Positions 26,410 through 36,365 of a stretch of DNA of 58,256 nt are shown piece after piece. The number at the start of each line of letters is the position of its first letter. The first letter of the stretch is position 1. The notes under the pieces are model-generated. The model was given only the letters and a program-made list of their open reading frames with translations. It did not search any database and was not told the DNA's origin. The stretch comes from Pleomorphomonas sp. Its GTDB lineage: Bacteria > Pseudomonadota > Alphaproteobacteria > Rhizobiales > Pleomorphomonadaceae. The stretch lies in the NCBI GenBank assembly GCA_030603685.1, contig JAUVXG010000007.1:1-58256 (forward strand), read 5' to 3'. A program made the position numbers and the translations under genes.

Positions 26410-27075
26410 TCAGTCGGCCCGGCCGCCCTCGATCACCCGGAAGTGGCGGAAAGTCCGGCCCGGCAGCATATGCGGCGCCGGACGACGGCGATCGATGCTG
26501 ATCGGCGGCGGCTCGTGGCGCATGGGTGCCCGGGCGTGGGTGCCGTCGACCTTCTCGCTGGTGAGCAGGAAGGCGGGCTTCTCGTCCGGCCAGATCAGCC
26601 GGAGGCTCTGCAGGGGCTGGCGGACCACCGGATAGAGGCCGAGCCAGTAAGGCTGGTCCATGGGGGCGAAGCAGCCGAGAATGCGGGTGTGGTTCGGTCC
26701 CTGATGACGAAGCGGCAGGAACATCACCTCCACCGGCATCAGCTGACCGCGATCGTTGGTCGCGTTGAGGCCGAACACGGCGGCGGCGCCGTCCTCGACC
26801 ACCGCCGCCAGCAGGCAGGCGATGGATTCACGGTCCTTGCCCGACCAGAAGTCGAGCACGTTGCGCCCCTTCAGCTCGCGGCCATAGGCGGCGCAGATGC
26901 GGGTACCGGCGAGGCGGAAGGAATAGTTGTGGCGATCGAGCGCCTCAAGGATGAACGTGTCGCCAAGAATGCCGCGAATGGCCGCCGGGTCCACTTCATT
27001 GCGTTCCGGCGCCGCCCGCTGACCGCGCAGGCTCGTCCAATAATCGTAAAGAGAACGCGCGACGACGCTTTTCAT
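26410..27075 (-). CDS. PAS-domain protein (DUF1457/PAS_5 family)
   Basis: 221-residue soluble protein. Residues about 20-140 form the PAS_5 domain typical of alphaproteobacterial stand-alone PAS proteins: YDYWTSLRG, FILEALDRHNYSFRLAGTRI, AYGRELKGRNVLDFW and VMFLPLRHQG. The tail (HMLPGRTFRHFRVIEGGRAD) is shared within the family. No kinase or cyclase domain is attached. The ATG at 27075 with the opening MKSVVARSLYDYW is the conserved start; an earlier frame extension lacks similarity. The protein may act as a partner of the double-PilZ gene downstream, but that is inferred from position only. Confidence 0.88.
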   Translation of the reverse strand: MKSVVARSLYDYWTSLRGQRAAPERNEVDPAAIRGILGDTFILEALDRHNYSFRLAGTRICAAYGRELKGRNVLDFWSGKDRESIACLLAAVVEDGAAAVFGLNATNDRGQLMPVEVMFLPLRHQGPNHTRILGCFAPMDQPYWLGLYPVVRQPLQSLRLIWPDEKPAFLLTSEKVDGTHARAPMRHEPPPISIDRRRPAPHMLPGRTFRHFRVIEGGRAD

Positions 27076-27547
27076 CGAAATCCCCGCAAGACCAGACCGA
27101 CAAGGCTCAAGTTGCCTGTGGCGGACGAAGCGCCATGCCATTTCGGCACAGGGGCACCCCGTCCTAACCCAACCTGGCGATTCCCGAGCAGGCCTCGTGC
27201 CAGGAGACGCCCGTTGTCCCCAATCTTCTCGGATGGGCGGGGACCGGCGGTTGAAAAGCGATGGGTCCTCGAATGGCTGTTTCCCGGCCTTCTGAGGGTA
27301 AAAACGGGCAGTGACGCGGGGGTAACTCCGCCGGAGCGTCTTGGTTACCGCGATCGGGTGTTCGGGCCCGATAAGGGTTTACAATCGGTTATCGCGATTG
27401 TTGCGTTTTGAGTGATTCTTCCATCTGCGTCATCGCGGCACTCACTGGCCCCTACTGTCTCTTTTTGAAGACGCACTGGCACGGCTCCCGCCTTTGCGAT
27501 AAAGCGCTGTCGTGGCTCGCGGCAAGGCGGGCGTTGAGGAAGCCGCC
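27076..27547. other. Intergenic region between divergent PAS and rhomboid-like genes
   Basis: 472 bases shared by two divergent genes. No gene was seen. It holds several short self-complementary stretches but no promoter pair that could be placed with confidence. Confidence 0.5.
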
Positions 27548-28279
27548 ATGCAAGGTGACAACGACAACCACGAGCCGATGTTCAACCTGCCGCGGGTGAT
27601 CCTGGCCTTCATCCTGTTGTCGGCAGGCATATTCATCGGTCGCACCTGGTACCTCGGTGGGGACGGGGCGGCGACCTTTCTGCTCACCTTCTGCTTCACG
27701 CCGATGCGCTACCAGTATCTTATGTCCGGGGACGGCTTCCCGGGTGGCTGGCCGGCCGGCATCTGGAGCCCCTTCACCTACTCTTTCATCAGTCCTTCGC
27801 TGCAGAGCCTCATCTTCGACATGCTTTGGCTGACCGCCTTCGGCACGGCGGTGGCGCGGAGGTTCGGACCTTGGCGCTTCGTCGGCTTTTCCGCCACGGC
27901 GTCCGCGATCGGCGCCGCCTTGTTCTGGCTGTTGGCGGGAAGCGGCGAGACGGTCCTGCTCGGGCCGAACTTCGTGGTCGCGGCCCTGCTCGGCGCGGCC
28001 ATCCGCTTTATTTACGCGGCCGGGCTTGGCGGCATCATGACCATGGGCGGCGACGCCTGGCGCCAGCCGGCCCTCGGCATCATCGAGATGTGGTCGAACG
28101 TTCGCGTGCTGCAACTGCTCGGCTTCATCTTCGCCGCCAACGCGCTTTTCGCCATACTCTATGCCTCGTCGGGCCTCGACGGCCGGGCGCTTCTGCAGAA
28201 CGCGCTCGGATACATCGTCGGTATCCTCCTGTTTTCCCTGTTCGATCCCAGGCCGTCGGCCATCGATCGGGCCGGCTAA
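27548..28279 (+). CDS. Rhomboid-family membrane protein, probably inactive protease
   Basis: 243-residue protein with about six transmembrane helices and the overall layout of alphaproteobacterial rhomboids (MFNLPRVILA start, FTPMRY segment, GGWPAGIWSPFTYSF loop, LFDPRPSAI end). The catalytic positions are all changed: the GxSx serine is Asn141 (GPNF), the C-terminal helix histidine is Asn218 (NALGYIVG), and the loop His and Asn are Ser87 and Asp91 in SLIFDMLWL. Proteolysis is therefore unlikely, and a binding or chaperone role, as for eukaryotic iRhoms and derlins, is an inference. The ATG at 27548 has a TTGAGGAAGCCGCC ribosome binding site. The frame is intact, so the gene is not decayed. 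Confidence 0.85.
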   Translation: MQGDNDNHEPMFNLPRVILAFILLSAGIFIGRTWYLGGDGAATFLLTFCFTPMRYQYLMSGDGFPGGWPAGIWSPFTYSFISPSLQSLIFDMLWLTAFGTAVARRFGPWRFVGFSATASAIGAALFWLLAGSGETVLLGPNFVVAALLGAAIRFIYAAGLGGIMTMGGDAWRQPALGIIEMWSNVRVLQLLGFIFAANALFAILYASSGLDGRALLQNALGYIVGILLFSLFDPRPSAIDRAG

Positions 28280-28403
28280 GGGAAAATCCCTAGGTTGGCC
28301 TTGCCAGATTCCGCGTTTCACTCCATTCTGTGAGTGGGGCGACGGGACAGGACCGCCGAGAACGGGCGGCCTCCTTGTCATGGAACGAGCTGGAGGGATG
28401 GAC

Positions 28404-28838
28404 ATGACGACTGTCAGACAGATTCTATCCGTCAAGGGCGATGACGTGGTCACGGGCGACCGCTCGATGACGCTCGGGCAGGCGGTGGCGCGCCTCGCGG
28501 GCAACAAGATCGGCGCGTTGATTTTCGTCGATGACGACCGCCGCGTCATAGGCATCCTGTCGGAACGAGACATCGTTGCGTCGCTGGCGCTGCATGGCGC
28601 TCGTGTGCTGGAAGAGCTCGCGACCGCGCACATGACGCGCAAGGTCAGCACCTGCACGCGCGACGACATCGTCGAGGATCTCATGGACATGATGACGGCT
28701 GGCCGCTTCCGCCACCTGCCGGTGGTCGAGGACGGAAAGCTGGTCGGAATGGTGTCGATCGGCGACGTCGTCAAGCACCGCGTGGCCGACATCGAGCATC
28801 AGGCGTCCGAGATACGGAACTACCTTTTCACGACCTGA
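28404..28838 (+). CDS. CBS-pair domain protein
   Basis: 144-residue protein consisting of a tandem CBS pair (Bateman module) that binds adenine nucleotides or similar ligands. CBS one: GALIFVDDDRRVIGILSERDIV; CBS two: RFRHLPVVEDGKLVGMVSIGDVV. No enzyme domain is attached. The ATG at 28404 follows GGAGGG at good spacing; the ATG two codons upstream touches that site. It follows the rhomboid-like gene by 124 bases on the same strand. Confidence 0.92.
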   Translation: MTTVRQILSVKGDDVVTGDRSMTLGQAVARLAGNKIGALIFVDDDRRVIGILSERDIVASLALHGARVLEELATAHMTRKVSTCTRDDIVEDLMDMMTAGRFRHLPVVEDGKLVGMVSIGDVVKHRVADIEHQASEIRNYLFTT

Positions 28839-29185
28839 GTCCGCCGTTTCCGACGGATCCGGGCATGGTTTTCCACGGCTTGCGGCGTGGAACCAGGCCG
28901 TGTGGAAAGAAATTCCGGTTTTATGGCAGACGGTTAGAACACCATCGCCTTATTGCCCATGGCTGCGAGGCCAAAATTGGTTGCGCTTCGTCAAGAGCTG
29001 GTTAAGAATCTGCTCAAGCCCGATCGCTTGGGTGGGCGGCCTCGCATGGTGCGGCGGCCGCGTGAAAAAACGGTTCCGCCGTCGGCGGAGCTCATGAACA
29101 GGTTGAAACGTACTGTTTTGGCGACCGCCAGGGAGATGCCGCACAGGCAAATGGGACGGTCGCGAAAGCACGAAGGAGACCCGCG
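28839..29185. other. Intergenic region before small membrane protein
   Basis: 347 bases. An open frame on the plus strand (28953-29189) is basic and without motif and is not called. The 3' end carries the ribosome binding site of the following small gene. Confidence 0.4.
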
Positions 29186-29269
29186 ATGAGCCTAACCCGT
29201 AGTCTCAACACCCTCGTCGTCTGCGCGGCATTTCTATTCGTCGTCGCCATTGTGGCCGGCGTGATCTGA
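29186..29269 (+). CDS. 27-residue single-pass membrane protein
   Basis: A short gene with a GAAGGAG ribosome binding site seven bases before ATG, ending in TGA. The product starts MSLTRSLNTL, then has one hydrophobic helix (VVCAAFLFVVAIVAGVI) to the end, with no further tail. An intrinsic terminator follows 22 bases after the stop, so the unit is complete: ribosome binding site, frame and terminator. Similar tiny helices are present in many rhizobial genomes; the function is not known. The alternative is a chance frame, but the three signals together make a gene likely. Confidence 0.65.
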   Translation: MSLTRSLNTLVVCAAFLFVVAIVAGVI

Positions 29270-29291
29270 ACGCGCAGTCCAGCCCTTGAGA

Positions 29292-29325
29292 AGCCGATCG
29301 GTGGAGGCCCGCCGGTCGGCTTTTT
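29292..29325 (+). terminator. Intrinsic terminator after small membrane gene
   Basis: Ten-base arms AGCCGATCGG and CCGGTCGGCT (one G-T pair), ten-base loop, then TTTTT. It also lies just behind the end of the convergent gene at 29336. Confidence 0.85.
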
Positions 29326-29335
29326 CATGGGGCTC

Positions 29336-29602
29336 TCAGGCGGCGATGATGATCCGCTCGACCTCGGCACGACGGGAATCGAACCGACCGAAGATGCGCG
29401 CGGGGAGAGAGCGCTCGCCCTTCAGGATGATGGTCGCATTGCCGTCGAACAGGCAGTCGACGGTGCTGATCGTGTTGGAATGCGGCTCGATGTGATCGAG
29501 CTCGGGCGCATCGCCGCCGGCAGCAATGCTGGTCCAGGCCGGCGTGGCCTCGATCTGGAAGCGACGAAGGGCATCGGCGATCATGGTCTTGGTCGGGTTC
29601 AT
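29336..29602 (-). CDS. Conserved-looking hypothetical protein, 88 residues
   Basis: Acidic-to-neutral small protein starting MNPTKTMIADALRRFQIEA, with a middle part SNTISTVDCLFDGNATIIL and the end RRAEVERIIIAA. An AAGGA site lies upstream of the ATG at 29602. No domain was recognised. Its mixed alpha/beta pattern and the ribosome binding site argue for a real gene. It converges on the 27-residue gene and is divergent from radA. Confidence 0.7.
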   Translation of the reverse strand: MNPTKTMIADALRRFQIEATPAWTSIAAGGDAPELDHIEPHSNTISTVDCLFDGNATIILKGERSLPARIFGRFDSRRAEVERIIIAA

Positions 29603-29876
29603 GGTAGGTCCTTGGCTCCCGCTACGGGAGAACACATACGCTAGAAGCGTTGTTTGTTGGCTAATGACGACAAAACTAAGGCGTTCGGCAGGCCCTAGAC
29701 CTTTGGAACTCCTCTGAAGCGCGCAAGGTTCCAAGCCATTGCAGCGAAGATGCTTTTCCCTGGGCGCATGGCAGTGGCCCGTGTTTTTCCATGGACAAAA
29801 CGGGAACATTCGGTCATGTTCCGTCAACCCTGTCCCAAGATTTGTTGGACGATCGCTATCATCAGCCGGAGTTGTC

Positions 29877-31364
<1,488 letters not shown>

Positions 31365-31420
31365 TTCGGTAACGGCGTGAAGGAATCAGGGGCCGGGCTT
31401 CAGCCGCCAAAGGGGCAGAG

Positions 31421-32098
31421 ATGTCGATTACTCTACTCGACGGGATCCTCATTGTTGTCATGTTGATCTCGGCGTTGCTCGCCATGATCCGCGGCTTCGT
31501 GCGCGAAGTCCTGTCGATTGCTGCCTGGGTGGCTGCGGCGGTGGCGGCATTCCTGCTCTATGACGACGTCCTTCCTTTCGTTCAGCCGCATATTTCGCAG
31601 AAGCAGCTGGCGCTGGTGGCGTCGGCCGGCGGCGTTTTCGTGATCACGCTGATCATCGTCAGCTTCATCACCATGCGCATCTCCGACTACGTGCTCGACA
31701 GCCGCATCGGTCCGCTCGACCGGACGCTCGGCTTCGTGTTCGGCGCCGCGCGCGGCCTGCTGCTGGTCGTCGTCGGCATGCTGTTCTTCAACTGGTTCAT
31801 TCACGACGAGGCCTCGCAGCCGTCATGGGTGGCTGAGGCCAAGTCGCGGCCCCTGCTCAACGCCCTTGGCGCCCAGCTGATGGCGGCCCTGCCCGAAGAT
31901 CCCGAAAAGCAGATCCTCGATCAATTCCAGAATCCGAGTATCGATGACGGCACGCCCATGCCGGATGGCGACGATGCGTCGCCGCCCGTCGACGACACCG
32001 CTCCGCCGGCGGCCGCGCCCAATGATGGCGCCTACAGGCAGGGCGAGCAGAACGGCCTCGATCAGCTCATCCAGTCGACCTCTTCGCCCAAGCCGTGA
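31421..32098 (+). CDS. cvpA: CvpA family membrane protein
   Basis: 225-residue inner-membrane protein with four helices in the first 130 residues (TLLDGILIVVMLISALLAM opening, FGAARGLLLVVVGMLFF last) and an acidic, proline- and alanine-rich cytoplasmic tail of about 80 residues. CvpA proteins are linked to colicin V export and purF expression in E. coli and to cell envelope resistance elsewhere. It starts 56 bases after radA and lies ahead of purF, as in E. coli and most rhizobia. Confidence 0.93.
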   Translation: MSITLLDGILIVVMLISALLAMIRGFVREVLSIAAWVAAAVAAFLLYDDVLPFVQPHISQKQLALVASAGGVFVITLIIVSFITMRISDYVLDSRIGPLDRTLGFVFGAARGLLLVVVGMLFFNWFIHDEASQPSWVAEAKSRPLLNALGAQLMAALPEDPEKQILDQFQNPSIDDGTPMPDGDDASPPVDDTAPPAAAPNDGAYRQGEQNGLDQLIQSTSSPKP

Positions 32099-32248
32099 GC
32101 CGGCTTCAGGCCGCGATATGCGAATGCGTCGGATCCGTCCGGCGCATTTGACGTTTTGAAGACTGAGCCGAATGCTTTATATGCCTGCCTGCGCGATGGA
32201 CTCTGGCGCTCGGAGCGCTGCGGGACGTGCGTGCCGCCGATGTGAAAT

Positions 32249-32311
32249 CCGGCCGAGGCCGGCTTTTGATGTTTGCCTTTCGGAAAGTCCGGCGAGACGC
32301 CTCGGATTTTT
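32249..32311 (+). terminator. Two successive terminator-like hairpins between cvpA and purF
   Basis: The first is CCGGC-CGAG-GCCGG followed by CTTTT (32249-32267). The second starts at TCCG (32288), has a bulged stem closing on CGGA and runs into TTTTT (32307-32311). Upstream, TTGAAG (32156-32161) and TATATG (32178-32183) sit 16 bases apart and could be a promoter. The pair may end cvpA mRNA, or the second may act as an attenuator for purF. Confidence 0.45.
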
Positions 32312-32379
32312 CGACATCCCCGGCCTTGCGAGGCAATCAGCCGGGATCAGATGAAATCTCGAAAGTGGGTAGGCCGACC

Positions 32380-33852
32380 ATGGACGATTTCACCCTCAGC
32401 CCATTCTCCGCCGCCGACGATGACGACCGATTCCACGAGGAATGCGGCGTTTTCGGCGTGTTCGGCGTGGAAAATGCCTCCGCTCTCGCCGCGCTGGGCC
32501 TGCACGCCCTGCAGCATCGCGGACAGGAGGCGGCCGGCATCACCACCTTCGACGGCAAGGAGTTCTACACCGAGCGGCATATCGGCCTCGTCGGCGACAA
32601 CTTCACCAAGGCCAAGGTGTTGGCCCGCCTGCCGGGCAACCGGGCGATCGGCCACACGCGCTACTCGACCACCGGCGGCTCCGGCCTCCGCAACGTCCAG
32701 CCGCTCTATGCCGAGCTGTCGGCCGGTGGCTTTGCGCTGGCGCACAACGGCAACCTGACCAACGCCATGACCATCCAGCGCGACCTGCAGCGCCGGGGGG
32801 CCATCTTCCAGTCGACCTCCGACACCGAGACCATTCTCCACCTCGTCGCCACCAGCCAGAAGGCGGCGCTGGTCGACAAGGTGGTCGATGCGCTGCGCAC
32901 CGTCGAAGGCGCCTATTCCATCGTCTGCATGAGCCAGGAGAAGATGATCGGCTGCCGCGATCCCTTCGGCATCCGTCCCCTGATCCTGGGCGATCTCGAT
33001 GGCGCGGTCATCCTCGCTTCCGAAACCTGTGCGCTCGATATCATCGGCGCCCATTTCGTCCGCGAGATCGAGCCGGGCGAGATGGTGGTCGTCACCGAGC
33101 GCGGCATCGAGAGCCTTCGCCCCTTCGATCGGCGGCCGTCGCGCTTCTGCATCTTCGAGTATGTCTATTTCGCCCGACCGGACTCGGTCTATGCCGGCAC
33201 GTCGGTCTATCAGGTCAGGAAACGCATCGGCGCCGAACTGGCGCGCGAGACGCCGGCCGACGCCGACGTGGTGATCCCGGTGCCCGACAGCGGCACGCCG
33301 GCGGCCATCGGCTTTGCCGAGGCGTCGGGCATCCCGTTCGATTTCGGCATCATCCGCAATCACTACGTCGGCCGCACCTTCATCTCGCCGACCGACACCA
33401 TCCGCCACATGGGCGTCAAGCTGAAGCACAACGCCAACCGGACGGTGATCGAGGGCAAGCGCATCGTCCTGGTGGACGACAGCATCGTGCGCGGCACCAC
33501 GTCGCTGAAGATCGTGCAGATGATGCGCGAGGCCGGCGCGTCCGAGGTGCACATGCGCATCGCCTCACCGCCGACCACCGATTCCTGCTTCTACGGCGTT
33601 GACACGCCCGAGAAGGGCAAGCTCTTGGCCTCGCGCATGTCGATCGAGGAGATGACGCGCTACATCCAGGTGGACAGCCTCGGCTTCCTGTCGATCGACG
33701 GCCTCTATCGCGCTGTCGGCTCCGCCGCGCGGAACAACGAGCTCCCGCAGTATTGCGACGCTTGTTTCACCGGCGACTACCCGACGGCGCTGACCGACGC
33801 TTCCGGTTCGGGGCCGGTCCGGCAGCTGTCGCTTCTGGCCGACGCCGGCTGA
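32380..33852 (+). CDS. purF: Amidophosphoribosyltransferase
   Basis: First committed enzyme of purine synthesis, forming phosphoribosylamine from PRPP and glutamine. The 490-residue protein has a 21-residue propeptide ahead of the nucleophile Cys22 (EECGVFGVFG), as in other class II amidotransferases that mature by cleavage. The glutaminase domain shows GHTRYSTTGGS and LAHNGNLTN; the PRPP-binding loop is IVLVDDSIVRGTTSLK. The ATG at 32380 fits the usual propeptide length. Four-cysteine Fe-S ligands of the Bacillus type are not obvious. An SDR gene follows 22 bases on. Confidence 0.97.
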   Translation: MDDFTLSPFSAADDDDRFHEECGVFGVFGVENASALAALGLHALQHRGQEAAGITTFDGKEFYTERHIGLVGDNFTKAKVLARLPGNRAIGHTRYSTTGGSGLRNVQPLYAELSAGGFALAHNGNLTNAMTIQRDLQRRGAIFQSTSDTETILHLVATSQKAALVDKVVDALRTVEGAYSIVCMSQEKMIGCRDPFGIRPLILGDLDGAVILASETCALDIIGAHFVREIEPGEMVVVTERGIESLRPFDRRPSRFCIFEYVYFARPDSVYAGTSVYQVRKRIGAELARETPADADVVIPVPDSGTPAAIGFAEASGIPFDFGIIRNHYVGRTFISPTDTIRHMGVKLKHNANRTVIEGKRIVLVDDSIVRGTTSLKIVQMMREAGASEVHMRIASPPTTDSCFYGVDTPEKGKLLASRMSIEEMTRYIQVDSLGFLSIDGLYRAVGSAARNNELPQYCDACFTGDYPTALTDASGSGPVRQLSLLADAG

Positions 33853-33874
33853 TCGCGAACCGGGAGGAGAAGAG

Positions 33875-34606
33875 GTGACCGAAAAACGTATCGCGGTAGT
33901 GACCGGCGCCTCGCGCGGCATCGGTTACGAGGCGGCCTTGGCGCTTGGACGCGCCGGCTGGCACGTCGTCGCCGTCGCCCGTACGCAGGGCGGGCTCGAG
34001 GAACTGGATGATGCCATTCGCGACGCTGGCGGCTCCGCCTCGCTGGTGCCGCTCGATCTCGCCGATCCCGCCCGCATCGACGAGCTGGGCGCCGCGCTCA
34101 ACCAGCGCTTCGGCCGCATCGACGCGCTGGTCGGCAATGCCGGTCTTCTCGGCGGCTTGGCGCCGGTCGGGCACATTGATCCGAAAAAATGGGATCAGGC
34201 CTTCGCCATCAACGTGACGGCCAACTACCGCCTGATCCGTTCCTTCGATCCGCTCCTCCGCCAGTCGTCGGCCGGGCGATGCCTGTTCGTCTCGTCGGCC
34301 GCCGCCTGGAAGGGCGCCCCCGTCTGGGGCCTCTACGCATCGACGAAGGCGGCGCTCAATGCGCTCGCCATGGCCTATGCCGAGGAAGTCAGGAACTTCG
34401 GCATCACCGTCAACATTCTCAACCCCGGACCGCTCCGGACGCGCATGCGCGCCCAGGCCATGCCCGGCGAGGACCCGGACACGCTCGCGACCCCGGCCGA
34501 TCTCGCGCCCCACATCATCTCGATCCTCGAGGCGACCGACGGGCGGACCGGTGCGCTCTACGATTTTCCGACGCTCTCGTGGAAGAAGCTGCAGCCGCCG
34601 CAATGA
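33875..34606 (+). CDS. SDR-family NAD(P) oxidoreductase
   Basis: 243-residue short-chain dehydrogenase: nucleotide motif VTGASRGIGYEAAL, NAG motif in VGNAGLLGG, catalytic Ser in FVSSAAAW and the YASTK tetrad motif. It starts with GTG at 33875 behind a strong GGGAGGAGAAGAG site. The gene regularly follows purF in Hyphomicrobiales, but its substrate is not established. Its stop overlaps the amidase start (AATGAG), so translation is coupled. Confidence 0.93.
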   Translation: MTEKRIAVVTGASRGIGYEAALALGRAGWHVVAVARTQGGLEELDDAIRDAGGSASLVPLDLADPARIDELGAALNQRFGRIDALVGNAGLLGGLAPVGHIDPKKWDQAFAINVTANYRLIRSFDPLLRQSSAGRCLFVSSAAAWKGAPVWGLYASTKAALNALAMAYAEEVRNFGITVNILNPGPLRTRMRAQAMPGEDPDTLATPADLAPHIISILEATDGRTGALYDFPTLSWKKLQPPQ

Positions 34607-35358
34607 GCCCCCATGACATCGATCGCGCCTGGTCCTCGCCCAACTCGGGGCATCGGCCGCCCGGCAACGCCATCGATCATCTGGTTCTGCACTACACCGG
34701 CATGCGCTCCGAGGAGGGGGCCCGCGACTGGCTGTGCGACCCTCGCTCGCAGGTGTCGAGCCACTATGTCGTCTTCGAGGACGGCCGCGTCTTCCAACTG
34801 GTCGACGAACACCGCCGCGCCTGGCACGCCGGCCGCTCGTTCTGGCGGGGCGTCACCGACCTCAACTCGCGATCCATCGGCATCGAGATCGCCAATCCCG
34901 GTCACGAGTTCGGTTATCGTCCGTTTCCCGACCGGCAGATTGAGGCGGTAATCGGACTGTGCCGCTCGATCTTCGCCCGCCACTTCATTCCGCCGCATCA
35001 GGTGGTGGCCCACTCCGACATCGCGCCCGATCGCAAGGAGGATCCGGGCGAACTGTTCCCCTGGGAATGGTGCGCCGCCTTCGGCATCGGCCTTTGGGTG
35101 CCATCGGCGCCGCTCGATCACGGCGACAGTCTGGCCTTCGGCGACGAGGGCGACAAGGTGCTGGATCTGCAGGGACTTTTGTCGGCCATCGGCTTCGACG
35201 TGCCGCTGAGCAGCATTTTCGACGAGCGTACGGAAATCGTCGTCCGCGCCTTCCAGCGCCATTGGCGGCCGACCCATATCGACGGTCGAGCGGACCTTTC
35301 GACGCTCGATACGCTCGAGCGCGTCGCGGCCGCCTTCGAGGCGTCCCGCGGCTTCTGA
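34603..35358 (+). CDS. N-acetylmuramoyl-L-alanine amidase (AmiD-like)
   Basis: 251-residue peptidoglycan hydrolase that cleaves the amide bond between muramic acid and the stem peptide. Amidase_2 domain (residues about 20-165): zinc ligands in DHLVLHYTGM and VVAHSDIAPDRKEDPG, plus SSHYVVFEDG. A C-terminal peptidoglycan-binding fold occupies about 180-245 (VLDLQGLLSAIGFDV). No signal peptide is visible, so it is either cytoplasmic (AmpD-like recycling) or exported by an unseen route. The start overlaps the preceding SDR. Confidence 0.92.
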   Translation: MSPHDIDRAWSSPNSGHRPPGNAIDHLVLHYTGMRSEEGARDWLCDPRSQVSSHYVVFEDGRVFQLVDEHRRAWHAGRSFWRGVTDLNSRSIGIEIANPGHEFGYRPFPDRQIEAVIGLCRSIFARHFIPPHQVVAHSDIAPDRKEDPGELFPWEWCAAFGIGLWVPSAPLDHGDSLAFGDEGDKVLDLQGLLSAIGFDVPLSSIFDERTEIVVRAFQRHWRPTHIDGRADLSTLDTLERVAAAFEASRGF

Positions 35359-35507
35359 TCCTTCGCCGGCTGCACGATCAATGCGGCGAAGATGGGGACG
35401 ATTCCGGGGCTGCATGGCTGTCATGTGCCACATTGACGGCCCTGCATGGCCCGATTTGTCCGGCAGTTCCTTGCCCACCGCTGGGAGGGCAATGGAACAG
35501 AGACCGC

Positions 35508-36104
35508 ATGACCCTGATCAAGACGTTTGCAGCCGCCACCATTCTTGTCGCTACCTTCGTGGCGCCCGCCATGGCCGATGCCACCCGATCCGACAAGGCC
35601 GACGTGCCCACTGCCGTCGCCGACGCCGACAAGCCGGACAGCCTTTTCGAGCTGTGGTTCGGCACCAAGTCCGAGGCCGACACCGTCACGACTGAGAATT
35701 TCGATACCTCCGTCCCGAAGGGAGGAGCCAGCGCGACGCTGCGCAGTCGCATCGCCGCCCACGCCAAGGCCGCCGGCTTGCCGCCCGAGCTGGCCGAGGC
35801 GGTGGTTCGTCATGAGAGCCGCTTCAATCCGAAGGCGCGTGGGCGCCATGGCGAAATCGGCCTCATGCAGATCAAGCCGCAGACGGCGCGCGGTCTCGGC
35901 TATTCCGGCTCGGCCGCCGGCCTCTACGACGTCGAAACCAACCTCAAGTGGGGCATGGCCTACCTGGCCGGCGCCTACAAGCTGGCCGGCGGCGACACCT
36001 GCGGCACCATTCTCCGCTACAACGCCGGCCATGGCGCAACTCGCATGAACCGCACGTCTCGCGCCTACTGCTCCGAAGTGACCACCTACGTCGCCTCGCT
36101 CTGA
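35508..36104 (+). CDS. Lytic transglycosylase, SLT domain
   Basis: 198-residue exported enzyme with a signal peptide (MTLIKTFAAATILVATFVAP, cleaved near AMA-DA). The SLT domain has the catalytic Glu103 in VVRHESRFNPKARG, then GEIGLMQIKPQTARGLGY and a C-terminal ILRYNAGHG. The product cleaves the glycan strand of peptidoglycan; it lies next to the amidase, 149 bases away. The stop codon overlaps the first bases of a repeat unit that begins at 36103. Confidence 0.93.
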   Translation: MTLIKTFAAATILVATFVAPAMADATRSDKADVPTAVADADKPDSLFELWFGTKSEADTVTTENFDTSVPKGGASATLRSRIAAHAKAAGLPPELAEAVVRHESRFNPKARGRHGEIGLMQIKPQTARGLGYSGSAAGLYDVETNLKWGMAYLAGAYKLAGGDTCGTILRYNAGHGATRMNRTSRAYCSEVTTYVASL

Positions 36105-36334
36105 AGCCGCGTTTCGCGGCTTCCGGCGCAAGCGGCGCCCGCGCGCAGCGCGCAAGCCAAAGGCCGGAGGCCTGCCGGCGACTGAGGCTGATGACCGAAG
36201 CCGCGTCTCGCGGCTTCCGGCGCCAAGCGGCGCCGCGCGAAGCGAGTCGTTCGGGTGCGCAGCCTCCCGAAAGACGGAAGCGGAGCGAAAGCCAAGCGCC
36301 GGAGGCGCGCCGGCGACTGAGGCTGAGATCTTGA
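36103..36334. repeat. Tandem palindromic repeat (REP/BIME-like), two units
   Basis: Unit one (36103-36196) and unit two (36197-36334) share the head palindrome GAAGCCGCG-TTT/TCT-CGCGGCTTC, a middle rich in GGCGCC, and the tail GGAGGC-CGGCGACTGAGGCTGA. Unit two carries an insertion of about 45 bases. The first palindrome overlaps the stop codon of the lytic transglycosylase and may help end its mRNA. The array ends 32 bases before the rnpB RNA. Confidence 0.7.
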
Positions 36335-36365
36335 CCTTCCGGCGGGGGCATGCCACACGGCTCCC

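Noticed and set aside
28953-29189. 78-codon basic frame before the small membrane gene.
   Set aside because: No family or ribosome binding site; it overlaps the start and ribosome binding site of the better-supported 27-residue gene.
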